54,427 bases of DNA from contig NZ_CANLOB010000032.1 in NCBI RefSeq assembly GCF_947492815.1, positions 1 to 54,427 of the forward strand, in the 5' to 3' direction. A program made the translations under genes and the position numbers. Below the pieces are notes generated by a model that did no database searches, was not told the DNA's origin, and saw nothing but the letters and a program-made list of their open reading frames with translations. Source of the stretch: an uncultured Dokdonia sp. GTDB lineage: Bacteria > Bacteroidota > Bacteroidia > Flavobacteriales > Flavobacteriaceae. Position 1 is the first letter of the stretch, and every line of letters begins with the position of its first letter. Below, in pieces: positions 35,595-44,943 of this stretch.

Positions 35595-37598
35595 TTACTC
35601 TAAAGTATTCATATCTTCTTTAATCTTTTTCTTAAAATAAAAATAGGTTATAAGATAAAATGGTATGCCAAGTATTTCTGCTACAAGAAAGGCATTAGCT
35701 CCTTCTTTTACTTTCCCCATAGATTTATATATTTTTCTAAAAGAATTAATAGAAATATAGTAGAAAACTACATATATTAAAGATGAAAATATATTAACTA
35801 GTAAAGCAATTTCTCTTGTTAAAAAACCAGAGAATGTTTTAAATAATAATGGAGTAAACGAGATTATTAAAGAAAGTAATGCTAAACCATAAAATATAAA
35901 AGTTACTATTGAATATTTCTTATAAGCATTATAATATCTTTCAGCATCATTGTATTCTTTATTTTCATAAAACCCTTGAACCTTCAGATTTTCTTTCGTG
36001 ATTCCTAGTGCATCCAATCGATCTAAAGCACCGTATCGTAGGGCTTCACTATAGTTATATTGTTTATAGTTTTTTACGATCTCTTTTAGTTGATTAATAG
36101 AACGTGCATCAAGTAGTGCTACCTCTTCTTCTGTTAAGGTATACTCAATTTTTTCTTCTATAACTTCCTTTTCTTTTTTCTTCTTTCCAAAGATTTTCTG
36201 AAGTAATAAACGCACAGGATCTAGATCTATAAGTCCTTGGTCTGTTGTGGCTCTATAGGTGAGATAGACGCCTATGGGTAGTGTAATAAATGTACTTAAC
36301 CAACTTGCTGTAAAAGCAGATAGTGTTCCATCTTCTGCGCTGTTTTTTGCAAATATGCCTATAAAGTGAAATGTCAAGAAAAGAACCACTCCTACTACTA
36401 TAGGTAATCCTAACCCTCCTTTACGAATAATAGCTCCTAGAGGTGCTCCTACAAAGAATAATACAATACAACTAAATCCAAGAACATACTTTTCATGAAT
36501 CGCAATCTCAAATTTGTTAAGGCGCTTTACATCTACTGCATGTATTTTTTTTCTTCGTTCTATAGAGGTGATAGCATTCCCTATACTAGATTTTACAGTC
36601 TGTAAAATAGCAACCTTATCGGTGAGATTATAGTTATCTAAAAGGACTTCTTGTATGGTATCTTCTACAGGTAATTTAAAATCTTTTACAGGTTTAAAAT
36701 TAGCTTTTCGTACAAAGGTCTGGCCAAAATCTTTTCTACTTTTATCATACTTTATCGCTAATCCTGTTAATGAAGAATCTAACTCTTGTACGTTAAGCAT
36801 TTGATAAGAATTATCTATTCCTTTTTTATCAAGATCTACTCCTCCATTAAGTACGCCTAAATCTATATTAAGTGTATATGTCTCAAAGTAACTCTTTGCA
36901 AAAGGTTCTCTTTTTTGCTTTTTATAATCTGTTTGTTTTACTTCATTATAATAATTACCGTCCGTAAGTTTTAAAGAAAGTATAGGTGACTCTAAAGAAC
37001 TTATCAATTCGCCTTCTTTTGCTTTTATAACAGTAAAATTACCAACACGCCCTGGTTCTTTTTTATGTATAATCACATCTTCAAGGTACTGATCTCGATC
37101 TCCATATTTATTAGCAACACGTATATTGATTTCCTCTCCTATCGCATTAAACTGTCCAGAACGAATAATCATAGCAGGTTTTAACTTTCCTATATTATTA
37201 CGAAGATTCCTAAACTCAAATTGAGAGGCTGGAATCACATAATTTGCAAATAAGAAGGAAGTAATGCCTAAGAAAACAATAAATACGATGAGGCTTTTCA
37301 TAGCTCTCTGTAATGAAATCCCTGTCGATTTCATTGCCGCAAATTCATAATTCTCAGCAAAATTACCAAAGGTCATGATACTCGTAAGTAATACAGAAAG
37401 TGGTAAAACTAGCGTAACAAGACTTGGCGTTACAAATAATAAAAACTTAAGAATTACGCTAAAGTCAAGGTCTCGACCCGCAAGTTCTTGTATATAAAGC
37501 CAGACACTTTGTAAAACAAAAATGAACATCAATATGATAAAGATGCTCAAGAATGTTTTCACGAACGTGAAAAGTATATAACGATCTAGTATTTTCAT
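35595..37598 (-). CDS. LptF/LptG-family lipopolysaccharide export permease
   Basis: 667 residues, well above the roughly 360 of proteobacterial LptF/G. The N-terminal part (about 1-125) has three helices (ILDRYILFTFVKTFLSIFII), a periplasmic beta-jellyroll (about 130-340), then helices at about 370-450, as in YjgP/YjgQ proteins. A charged coil (about 470-560) and three extra helices (about 565-655) follow, an extension I associate with Bacteroidota homologues. Moves lipopolysaccharide from the inner membrane to the Lpt bridge with LptB. Start 60 bases after lolA. Confidence 0.88.
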   Translation of the reverse strand: MKILDRYILFTFVKTFLSIFIILMFIFVLQSVWLYIQELAGRDLDFSVILKFLLFVTPSLVTLVLPLSVLLTSIMTFGNFAENYEFAAMKSTGISLQRAMKSLIVFIVFLGITSFLFANYVIPASQFEFRNLRNNIGKLKPAMIIRSGQFNAIGEEINIRVANKYGDRDQYLEDVIIHKKEPGRVGNFTVIKAKEGELISSLESPILSLKLTDGNYYNEVKQTDYKKQKREPFAKSYFETYTLNIDLGVLNGGVDLDKKGIDNSYQMLNVQELDSSLTGLAIKYDKSRKDFGQTFVRKANFKPVKDFKLPVEDTIQEVLLDNYNLTDKVAILQTVKSSIGNAITSIERRKKIHAVDVKRLNKFEIAIHEKYVLGFSCIVLFFVGAPLGAIIRKGGLGLPIVVGVVLFLTFHFIGIFAKNSAEDGTLSAFTASWLSTFITLPIGVYLTYRATTDQGLIDLDPVRLLLQKIFGKKKKEKEVIEEKIEYTLTEEEVALLDARSINQLKEIVKNYKQYNYSEALRYGALDRLDALGITKENLKVQGFYENKEYNDAERYYNAYKKYSIVTFIFYGLALLSLIISFTPLLFKTFSGFLTREIALLVNIFSSLIYVVFYYISINSFRKIYKSMGKVKEGANAFLVAEILGIPFYLITYFYFKKKIKEDMNTLE

Positions 37599-37658
37599 TA
37601 ATTAGGAAATCGAAAACAAAAATACAATACCTTCTTCATTCCTACAGTACTGTGCTTG

Positions 37659-38315
37659 TTATATTTTGTTAATATAATAATCTGCGTACTTACTTTGATC
37701 AAATACAAATGCATTTGCAGACATTGTTTGATCAGGTTTAAAAGAATTTACTGTGATTGTAATTTTAGTATCGTTCTTTTGTACAATGATCAATCTATAA
37801 ATGTGTTTTGTTGTAGTATCAACTCCTAATAATGTATGTTTTACCTCACTATTAGAATCCATAGGAGTTAATTTCACATATTGTATAGTACGTCCATTTA
37901 CTTTTTGAGTAATATCCATTTTTTGAGTATACCCATCATTAAAAAACGATAGCATTTTTGAGGGCGTAATTGCATTTGGATCTTGATCATTTAAAGCACT
38001 TACAGTTACCTCTTCATCTTCTGGAACAATAGTATAAATATTAGATCCATCAAAAATTTGCTTTGTTCCTAATAAATTAAGCGCATATAAATCTCCTTTT
38101 AATACGACATTTCCCTTGGTTTCTTGGTTTACACCTTGCGCTTCGTTGGTCAATGCGTATTTAAAGTCGATCGCTATATTTTTATAGCTTTTGACTTTAC
38201 TGTCTACTTCTTTAAGTAATGACTGTGCTGATTGCGCTTTCGCGAAAGCGTACCCACCTACAATTAACATCATACTTATTAAAAATCGCATACTAACTTT
38301 ATTCATTTCCTTCAT
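37659..38315 (-). CDS. lolA: LolA-like outer-membrane lipoprotein carrier
   Basis: 218 residues: signal peptide ending GGYAFAKAQS (the YAFAKAQ written by a palindrome copy), then the LolA half-barrel (LLKEVDSKVKSYKNIAIDFK, QETKGNVVLKGDLYALNLLG, IFDGSNIYTIVPED, DPNAITPSKMLSFF). Periplasmic chaperone for lipoproteins, consistent with its place between ftsK and lptF/G. Starts at 38315 (overlapping the ftsK end by 17 bases), 38306 or 38291 are all possible; coupling to ftsK is likely. Confidence 0.9.
   Translation of the reverse strand: MKEMNKVSMRFLISMMLIVGGYAFAKAQSAQSLLKEVDSKVKSYKNIAIDFKYALTNEAQGVNQETKGNVVLKGDLYALNLLGTKQIFDGSNIYTIVPEDEEVTVSALNDQDPNAITPSKMLSFFNDGYTQKMDITQKVNGRTIQYVKLTPMDSNSEVKHTLLGVDTTTKHIYRLIIVQKNDTKITITVNSFKPDQTMSANAFVFDQSKYADYYINKI
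38235..38250. repeat. Dispersed palindrome copy 9 (in lolA signal-peptide region)
   Basis: CGCTTTCGCGAAAGCG; on the minus strand read as Y-A-F-A-K-A-Q at the signal-peptide end, exactly as in the amidohydrolase. Confidence 0.95.
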
Positions 38316-40791
38316 TATTTAAAAGTTGGTCTAGAGCCATTATATCTGGTACGAGTACTTGACGTGCTTTACTACCTTCAAAAGGTCCTACAATGCCTGC
38401 TGCTTCCAGCTGATCTATAAGACGTCCTGCTCTATTATATCCTAGTTTGAGTTTACGTTGTAATAAAGAGGCACTTCCTTGTTGTGCAATCACCAATACT
38501 TCGGCGGCTTCTCGGAAGAGTTTATCTCTATCACTAGCATCTATATCAAGACTCGTGCCACTTTCTTCACCTACGTATTCTGGTAAAAGGTGTGCATCTG
38601 GATAAGCTTTTTGCCCTCCAATATAATCTACAATACGTTCAACTTCAGGAGTGTCTACAAACGCACACTGAATACGTACCACTTCATTTCCTTGTGTATA
38701 TAACATATCTCCTCTACCTATTAATTGATCTGCACCAGAAGTATCTAAAATAGTACGACTATCAATTTTTGAGGTTACTCTAAAAGCAATACGCGCTGGG
38801 AAGTTTGCTTTAATAATACCCGTAATTACATTTACAGAAGGTCTTTGGGTCGCAATGATCAAATGAATTCCAATAGCACGTGCTAACTGTGCTAAACGTG
38901 CAATAGGGGTTTCTACTTCTTTTCCAGAAGTCATAATTAAATCTGCAAACTCATCTACCACCAATACGATATAAGGTAGAAATTTATGTCCATTATTTGG
39001 ATTGAGCTTACGGGCTTTAAACTTAGCGTTATACTCTTTAATGTTACGACACATGGCGTTTTTAAGAAGGTCATAACGTGCATCCATCTCAATACACATA
39101 GAATTAAGTGTATTAATTACCTTAGAATTATCTGTAATAATAGCTTCTTCGGTATCTGGAAGTTTTGCCAAGTAGTGACGTTCTATTTTATTAAAGAGGG
39201 TGAGTTCTACCTTTTTAGGATCTACGAGTACAAATTTTACTTCGGCTGGATGTTTCTTATATAATAAGGATGTCAATATTGCATTCAGTCCTACTGATTT
39301 TCCTTGTCCTGTGGCACCCGCCATTAATAAGTGAGGCATTTTGGCAAGATCTACCACAAAAGTTTCATTAGAAATCGTTTTACCTAAGGTTAATGGTAGT
39401 TCCATCTCTGCTTCTTGAAACTTAGGAGAAGCCACAGCAGATCGCATAGAGACAATTCTTGGCTTTTTATTTGGTACTTCAATACCTATAGTTCCTTTTC
39501 CAGGAATAGGAGCTATAATACGAATACCAAGTGCACTTAAAGATAATGCAATATCATCTTCTAAGTTTTTGATTTTAGAGATACGAATTCCTGCTTCGGG
39601 TACAATTTCATATAAGGTTACTGTAGGTCCAACTGTTGCTTTGATATTTGCAATCCCTATCTTATAGTTATTTAAGGTCTCTACAATTCGGTTTTTATTT
39701 TCTTCTAGCTCTTCTTGGTTAATGGTAATTCCTTGCCCTTTAGTATAATCTTTTAATAGATCTATAGGCGGAAATTTATAATGTCCTAATTCTAACGTAG
39801 GATCAAACTCTCCAAAATCATCTACAAGTTTATCACTCAGATTCTTTTTAACTTCTTTTTCTTCTACAGGAGCTTTTATTTCGATGTCTATTTGTTCTGT
39901 TACTTCTGGAGTAACTACTAATTCTGGTTCAGGGTCAGGAGTTGTAATTTCCATAGGCGGATTTACAACTTCTCCTTTTGTTTTCTTTTTACCAATAGTA
40001 GGTTGTAAATTTTCTACATTCATTTCAAATGTAGATTTTCCAGATGTAATTTCTTCTTCGGTATTTTTAATAACTTCTTCTACAATCGCAGGTGTTTCTT
40101 TTATTTCTGAATCTGCTATTGGTGTTTCTATTTTTTCAGGAGATTCAGTTATCTCAACAGGAGTTTCTTTAAACTCATCAGATAATTGATCTTTTGTACT
40201 TTTAAAGAAGGTTCCGACTTTATCAGGTGTCATTTTAAGTCTTATCACGGCATACGCTATTGCTAGAAACGCCAAAATAAAAGCAGCTCCTATGCTTCCT
40301 AAATAATCTTGTAAGTAATCATTAATTTCATAACCTACTTGTCCTCCAAGAATATCGTTCTGTTTATGGAAAAAACCAAAGAATACTGAGAGCCATATCA
40401 TCACTAAAATACCCCAAAACCAAAACTGTCTTAATTTTGCTTTTGCATAATCAAAGAAATAATATACCCCCGATATGGTAAGGAGTGCAGCTATAATAAA
40501 TGCTGCAATTCCAAATCCTTTGTAGATAAAAAAGTTACTTACTCCTGCTCCAAAATTACTTAACCAGTTCTTGGTTTGCGCATCTCGATCTGAGAGATCT
40601 GCAATGACACTTTGGTCTACTTTCCAAGTAAATAAATAAGAAATAAAGGAAAATAACAAAGCGATTCCAAGAAAGAACAAAAAACTTCCTAGTATAATCT
40701 GTTGTTGTCTAGAAAGTTTAAAGCTTATAGGTTTTCTGGGTGTCTTTGTCTTTTTAGGTTTACTTTTAGTCGTTGTTTTCTTTTTAGCCAT
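38299..40791 (-). CDS. ftsK: FtsK/SpoIIIE DNA translocase
   Basis: 830 residues: four N-terminal membrane helices (about 28-185), an acidic Pro/Glu-rich linker (about 190-325), then the motor: ATP-binding MAGATGQGKSVGLN (about 488-501), VDEFADLIM, LARAIGIHLIIATQRPSVNV, and a gamma winged-helix (about 760-825; SASLLQRKLKLGYNRAGRLI). Pumps chromosome ends through the septum and activates XerCD. Complete and typical. Confidence 0.97.
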   Translation of the reverse strand: MAKKKTTTKSKPKKTKTPRKPISFKLSRQQQIILGSFLFFLGIALLFSFISYLFTWKVDQSVIADLSDRDAQTKNWLSNFGAGVSNFFIYKGFGIAAFIIAALLTISGVYYFFDYAKAKLRQFWFWGILVMIWLSVFFGFFHKQNDILGGQVGYEINDYLQDYLGSIGAAFILAFLAIAYAVIRLKMTPDKVGTFFKSTKDQLSDEFKETPVEITESPEKIETPIADSEIKETPAIVEEVIKNTEEEITSGKSTFEMNVENLQPTIGKKKTKGEVVNPPMEITTPDPEPELVVTPEVTEQIDIEIKAPVEEKEVKKNLSDKLVDDFGEFDPTLELGHYKFPPIDLLKDYTKGQGITINQEELEENKNRIVETLNNYKIGIANIKATVGPTVTLYEIVPEAGIRISKIKNLEDDIALSLSALGIRIIAPIPGKGTIGIEVPNKKPRIVSMRSAVASPKFQEAEMELPLTLGKTISNETFVVDLAKMPHLLMAGATGQGKSVGLNAILTSLLYKKHPAEVKFVLVDPKKVELTLFNKIERHYLAKLPDTEEAIITDNSKVINTLNSMCIEMDARYDLLKNAMCRNIKEYNAKFKARKLNPNNGHKFLPYIVLVVDEFADLIMTSGKEVETPIARLAQLARAIGIHLIIATQRPSVNVITGIIKANFPARIAFRVTSKIDSRTILDTSGADQLIGRGDMLYTQGNEVVRIQCAFVDTPEVERIVDYIGGQKAYPDAHLLPEYVGEESGTSLDIDASDRDKLFREAAEVLVIAQQGSASLLQRKLKLGYNRAGRLIDQLEAAGIVGPFEGSKARQVLVPDIMALDQLLNNEGNE

Positions 40792-40973
40792 TAAGCTAGT
40801 GATTGGATTGTGTTGTTAGGTTAAAAATACAAATATGAAACGGAAATATAGATGATTTGGTGCCCTATTACTGCTTTTTGTAAACAGAAATATCTTCAGT
40901 TATCATTAATATTATTTTTATAATCTATAAAAAAACTTCGAAACAATGAGACTACTATTGGTATTCTTTAGAA

Positions 40974-41336
40974 CTAAAACACCTTAGGAACATAGATAAT
41001 ACCAGCTACTATTACAGCAATAAGTGCAGCAATACCTACAGCTCCTGCTGCAATATCTTTGATCTTTCCTATTTTATCATGAAAATCGGGATGTACGAAA
41101 TCTGCAATCTCTTCTACGGCAGTATTTAACCCTTCAATACTCATCACCATACCTATACAGAGGGTTTGTATCATCCATTCTGTAGGAGAAATACGGAAAT
41201 AAAAACCTGCAATAGTTATGAGTATAGCGATCCCAAATTGCACCTGAATACTTGCTTCAGATTTTAACAGGAGTATTCCTCCTTTAAATGCATATACACA
41301 TCCTTTAAGACGTCCTTTTATAAAACTAGTTGGCAT
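40974..41336 (-). CDS. dgkA: Diacylglycerol/undecaprenol kinase family protein
   Basis: 120 residues, three helices, with the family signature MSIEGLNTAVEEIADFV holding the catalytic acidic residues, and an N-terminal KGRLKGCVYAFKGG amphipathic start. Phosphorylates a lipid alcohol (diacylglycerol or undecaprenol) in the inner membrane. Its ATG directly follows the tpx stop codon (TAAATG), so translation is coupled. Confidence 0.92.
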   Translation of the reverse strand: MPTSFIKGRLKGCVYAFKGGILLLKSEASIQVQFGIAILITIAGFYFRISPTEWMIQTLCIGMVMSIEGLNTAVEEIADFVHPDFHDKIGKIKDIAAGAVGIAALIAVIVAGIIYVPKVF

Positions 41337-41837
41337 TTATGACAATGCATTAAGTGCTGCTTCATAATTAGGTTCATGTCCTATTTCTGAAACTTGTTCG
41401 GTATGGATTACTTTTCCCTTTTCGTCTACAACCACAATAGCTCTTGAGTGTAATCCTTCAAAACCTCCATCTATAAGTTCTACCCCGTAATCTTTACCAA
41501 ATTCACCACGTTTAAAGTCAGAAAGTGTGCTTACATTTTCAATACCCTCGGCACCACAAAAACGTGCTTGAGCAAATGGTAAATCACGAGATATACAAAG
41601 TACTTCTGTATTTTCTAATGCACTTGCTTTTTCATTAAAAGTGCGTATAGATTGTGCACATACTCCTGTGTCTACACTTGGAAATATATTCAATACCAGA
41701 TTTTTACCTCTATAATCGTTAAGGGTTACAGAAGAAAGATCATTTCGCGAAAGCGTAAAAGCAGGCGCTGGACTTCCAATTTCAGGAAGACTGCTAATTG
41801 TATTTACTGGGGTTCCCCCTAAGGTTACTGATGCCAT
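41337..41837 (-). CDS. tpx: Thiol peroxidase Tpx
   Basis: 166 residues: peroxidatic C60 in PSVDTGVCAQSIR and resolving C94 in ARFCGAEGIENVS, spacing typical for atypical 2-Cys Tpx; ISRDLPFAQ also diagnostic. Removes hydrogen and organic peroxides using thioredoxin. The N-terminal part includes a palindrome copy read as F-T-L-S-R-N-D just before the substrate loop, a position where the family often has T-L, so the core fits by sequence drift or insertion. Confidence 0.95.
   Translation of the reverse strand: MASVTLGGTPVNTISSLPEIGSPAPAFTLSRNDLSSVTLNDYRGKNLVLNIFPSVDTGVCAQSIRTFNEKASALENTEVLCISRDLPFAQARFCGAEGIENVSTLSDFKRGEFGKDYGVELIDGGFEGLHSRAIVVVDEKGKVIHTEQVSEIGHEPNYEAALNALS
41743..41757. repeat. 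Palindrome copy (one arm incomplete) in tpx
   Basis: TTTCGCGAAAGCGTA with the other arm reading CATTTCG; read as T-L-S-R-N on the minus strand. Confidence 0.85.
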
Positions 41838-41898
41838 AAAAAAGTGTTTTTGTAAATGTAAAAAATCTATGAGAAAATACCGTCTATATTCTAAAGAA

Positions 41899-41924
41899 AA
41901 AGCCCTGTGAAATCACAAGGCTTT
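41899..41924 (-). terminator. Terminator of the peroxiredoxin gene
   Basis: Stem AAAGCCCTGTG / CACAAGGCTTT, one mismatch, 4-base loop; T-rich on the minus strand. It separates the peroxiredoxin gene from tpx-dgkA. Confidence 0.75.
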
Positions 41925-41948
41925 GTTAAATTTCATAAAGAAATTATA

Positions 41949-42593
41949 TTAGTTTAATTGCTCACTTAAATATGTTGCAACACCTTCTCTATTTGCATTC
42001 ATTGCTTCTTCTCCTTCTGTCCAATTTGCAGGACATACTTCTCCATTTTGCTGTACATGTGTATATGCGTCTATCAAACGAATAAATTCTGCGACATTAC
42101 GTCCTACAGGCATATGGTTTACACTTTCGTGAAAAACAACTCCTTTTTCATCAATAAGATAGGTTGCTCTATAGGTTACATTATCTCCATCTACCATTAC
42201 TGCTCCAGTTTCTTCATCATAACGCTCATTAGTCACATCAAGAATCCCTAATTGATTTGCCAAATTACGATTACTATCTGCCAATATTGGGTAGCTCACC
42301 CCTTCTATACCGCCATTATTTTTTGGAGTACACAACCATGCAAAATGAACTTCTGGAGTATCACAAGAAGCACCAATAACAATAGTGTTTCTTTTTTCGA
42401 ATGCTTCAACGGCTGCTTGAAAAGCATGAAGTTCTGTAGGACATACAAAAGTAAAATCTTTAGGGTACCAAAAAAGAAGTACTTTTTTACCTTGATTTTG
42501 AGCTTCTTCTACAATGTTTATTTTTTTGTTTTCGCCGCGATTATTCATTGAATCAACAGCAAGATTTGGAAAGTTTTTCCCAACTAAGGTCAT
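41949..42593 (-). CDS. AhpC-type 2-Cys peroxiredoxin
   Basis: 214 residues: peroxidatic C51 in FWYPKDFTFVCPTEL and resolving C187 in NGEVCPANW, both conserved, full typical length. Reduces peroxides with a thioredoxin-like or AhpF partner; no ahpF is adjacent. Single gene with the clearest promoter of the window upstream (42634-42664) and a terminator after. Confidence 0.95.
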   Translation of the reverse strand: MTLVGKNFPNLAVDSMNNRGENKKINIVEEAQNQGKKVLLFWYPKDFTFVCPTELHAFQAAVEAFEKRNTIVIGASCDTPEVHFAWLCTPKNNGGIEGVSYPILADSNRNLANQLGILDVTNERYDEETGAVMVDGDNVTYRATYLIDEKGVVFHESVNHMPVGRNVAEFIRLIDAYTHVQQNGEVCPANWTEGEEAMNANREGVATYLSEQLN

Positions 42594-42633
42594 ACGATTA
42601 TTTTTATAAATAGTTAGCTATTTTTTGAGCGCG

Positions 42634-42664
42634 CAAAAGTAGGTATGTACTATTTAAAAACAAA
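42634..42664 (-). promoter_or_regulatory. Promoter of the peroxiredoxin gene
   Basis: On the minus strand TTTG, 19 bases, TACTTTTG: exact Bacteroidota -33/-7 pattern, 41 bases upstream of the ATG. Confidence 0.8.
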
Positions 42665-42749
42665 GATAGCATCACTAATATTTTTCGATTTTATGATCCT
42701 TATAATCATCATATCGTTCTACTAAGAAAGTACTAAAAAAAATGGCTTA

Positions 42750-43205
42750 TTAATGAGATATTCTGATATCATCTTCTGTTCCAAATTGTGAATCACTTCC
42801 AGCTGATATTAATTGAAAATTTGGTATTGTAGTAAGCTGATAAGGTTTTCCCCATGCATCTTTTAACCAATCTTTTCGTAGAGGTCTACCGACAACAAGA
42901 GTCTCTAAGGATTGTATTTTTTTGCCAGTATTTTCTTCATAGGATACTATAGCATGTGTAATTGTTTTCATTTCTTTCAATGTTTGTTTAGGGTAAGCAA
43001 ATAGTACTGTATATAGAAACCAAGACCCAATAAGAAAAATAACAATTACAAAAACAGATACGTATATTTTGACTGATGGAGAAAGTACATATTTTTGAAT
43101 AGGTCTAGAACTACCATCTGCTTTCTCTTTTTTTCTAACTTTTTTATAATGCCTTTCATCTGCCACTAAAAGACCTAACTCTAGAAAAATTTCAAGTAAC
43201 CACAT
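42750..43205 (-). CDS. Membrane protein with pseudopilin (GspG-like) C-terminal domain
   Basis: 151 residues: short hydrophobic N-terminus, basic cytoplasmic stretch (about 20-43), one helix (about 46-70), then a small domain (about 78-151) whose end matches the type II secretion major pseudopilin C-terminus: WLKDAWGKPYQL … FQLISAGSDSQFGTEDDI (the calcium-loop region). The N-terminal pilin cleavage motif is absent, so it is not a real pilin. Its ATG overlaps the stop of the Na+/H+ antiporter gene by one base (TAATG), implying coupling. Role unknown. Confidence 0.75.
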   Translation of the reverse strand: MWLLEIFLELGLLVADERHYKKVRKKEKADGSSRPIQKYVLSPSVKIYVSVFVIVIFLIGSWFLYTVLFAYPKQTLKEMKTITHAIVSYEENTGKKIQSLETLVVGRPLRKDWLKDAWGKPYQLTTIPNFQLISAGSDSQFGTEDDIRISH

Positions 43206-44692
43206 TATGCTTCTTTTCCTGCATCCTTTAGTTGACGGATTTTAATATTAAAAGCAGCAAATAATAAAGTCATAAACGGACTTAACCAGTTAAAGACGGC
43301 AAATATTGCATAGTCAGCTACACTAACTCCCAGAACACCACTCTGATAAGCTCCACAAGTATTATAAGGTATCAATACTGATGTTACAGTTCCTGAATCT
43401 TCCAGTGTTCTTGATAAATTTTCAGGAGCTAGTCCTTTATCTTTAAACGCTTTACTATACATTTTACCTGGCACCACAATTGCCAAATATTGATCACTTG
43501 CTGTAGCATTAAGTCCTAAACAAGTAATTACTGTACTTGCAAATAGTCCAAAAGTACTCTCAAATAGACTAAGCATAAACTTACTTATTCGTGCCAATGC
43601 TCCAATAGCATCCATGACTCCTCCAAATACCATGGCACATATAATTAGCCATATTGTCTTTAACATACCATACATACCTCCTGCTGAAAAAAGATCATTA
43701 AGTGATTCTGCATCAGTAGCTACTGCTGTATCTACCGTTATAGCATTCATAATACCTTTATATGCATTAATAAAATTTAGAGTTTTTCCTCCTGATACAG
43801 CTAAAACAATCTCTGGTTGAAAGATTAACGCAGCAACTGCTCCTAATAATGTTCCTAATAAAAGGGCTATTAATGGTGGTGTCTTTTTTACAATAAGTAT
43901 GATCACAATAATAGGTACTAAGAATAACCAAGGTGAAATATTAAAAGATTTATCAATTGAAGCTAAAATAGATGCAGTATCTGCTGTACCTACAGGTTCT
44001 AATGTAAAGCCGATAATTATAAATACAATAAGTGTAATAATGATTGTGGGTACTGTTGTTAATGTCATATACTTTATATGTGTAAACAAATCTGTTCCTG
44101 CCATAGCAGGTGCTAAATTTGTCGTATCACTCATAGGAGATAGTTTGTCCCCAAAATAAGCGCCGGAAAGTACCGCTCCTGCAGTCATTCCTAATGAAAT
44201 CCCTAAAGCTTCAGCAATACCTATAAGTGCTATACCTACGGTTGCAGATGTGGTCCAAGAACTTCCTGTAGCTATTGATATAATAGCACATATAACAACA
44301 CAAGATGCTAAAAATATAGTAGGATTTAATATTTGTAATCCATAATAAATCATAGTAGGGATAATTCCACTTATTAACCAGGTTCCTGCTAGCGCTCCAA
44401 CCATCAATAGTATCAATATAGCACCTGTAGTAGATTTTAAATTTTGCGACACCTCCTCTATCATAGTTTTATAACTTACTTTATTGAAGTATCCTACTAT
44501 AGCAGCGACGGCAGCACCTAATAGTAAAATGAATTGATTTGACCCATTTAAAGCATTATCTCCAAAAGCAAAGAACACATTAAAGAATAACATACCCACA
44601 AGAGCAAAAACAGGAATCATTGCTTCCCATATATTCAACTCTTTATTTTCTACTATTTTTTCGTTTTGTGTATCCTGCCTTTGGCTATCCAT
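43205..44692 (-). CDS. nhaC: NhaC-family Na+/H+ antiporter
   Basis: 495 residues, about 11-12 helices. Signature regions: ISIATGSSWTTSATVGIALI, SGAYFGDKLSPMSDTTNLAP, CLGLNATASDQYLAIVVPG, and TLEDSGTVTSVLIPYNTCGA. Exchanges external protons for internal sodium in the inner membrane, consistent with a marine life style. The downstream pseudopilin-like gene is translationally coupled. Confidence 0.92.
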   Translation of the reverse strand: MDSQRQDTQNEKIVENKELNIWEAMIPVFALVGMLFFNVFFAFGDNALNGSNQFILLLGAAVAAIVGYFNKVSYKTMIEEVSQNLKSTTGAILILLMVGALAGTWLISGIIPTMIYYGLQILNPTIFLASCVVICAIISIATGSSWTTSATVGIALIGIAEALGISLGMTAGAVLSGAYFGDKLSPMSDTTNLAPAMAGTDLFTHIKYMTLTTVPTIIITLIVFIIIGFTLEPVGTADTASILASIDKSFNISPWLFLVPIIVIILIVKKTPPLIALLLGTLLGAVAALIFQPEIVLAVSGGKTLNFINAYKGIMNAITVDTAVATDAESLNDLFSAGGMYGMLKTIWLIICAMVFGGVMDAIGALARISKFMLSLFESTFGLFASTVITCLGLNATASDQYLAIVVPGKMYSKAFKDKGLAPENLSRTLEDSGTVTSVLIPYNTCGAYQSGVLGVSVADYAIFAVFNWLSPFMTLLFAAFNIKIRQLKDAGKEA

Positions 44693-44913
44693 ATGATCTA
44701 AATTTTAAACTCACAATGTAACCATTTTATATAAAATACGGAATACACATTGCCAAGATATCATTAGATATTTTTTACGGTTTTACCACAAACTCTGTGC
44801 GTAATTGTAGTAAAACGATGTTAAAAACAGTGTTTTTTGTGACTTTCATCGAGTTTTTGAGACATGTTAACGAAAAGTATATGTTACTACATACCAGTAC
44901 CTTTTAATATCTA

Positions 44914-44921
44914 TATGTTTG
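44914..44921 (+). promoter_or_regulatory. Promoter -7 box of the S74 protein gene
   Basis: TATGTTTG (TAnnTTTG), 22 bases before the ATG. No good -33 box is seen. Confidence 0.5.
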
Positions 44922-44943
44922 TACTCCCAAATCGTATTTAATA

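Noticed and set aside
37556..37573. Inverted repeat TTTTCACGAACGTGAAAA at the lptF/G start as an operator
   Set aside because: Lies inside the coding region and differs from the dispersed palindrome; no second copy seen.
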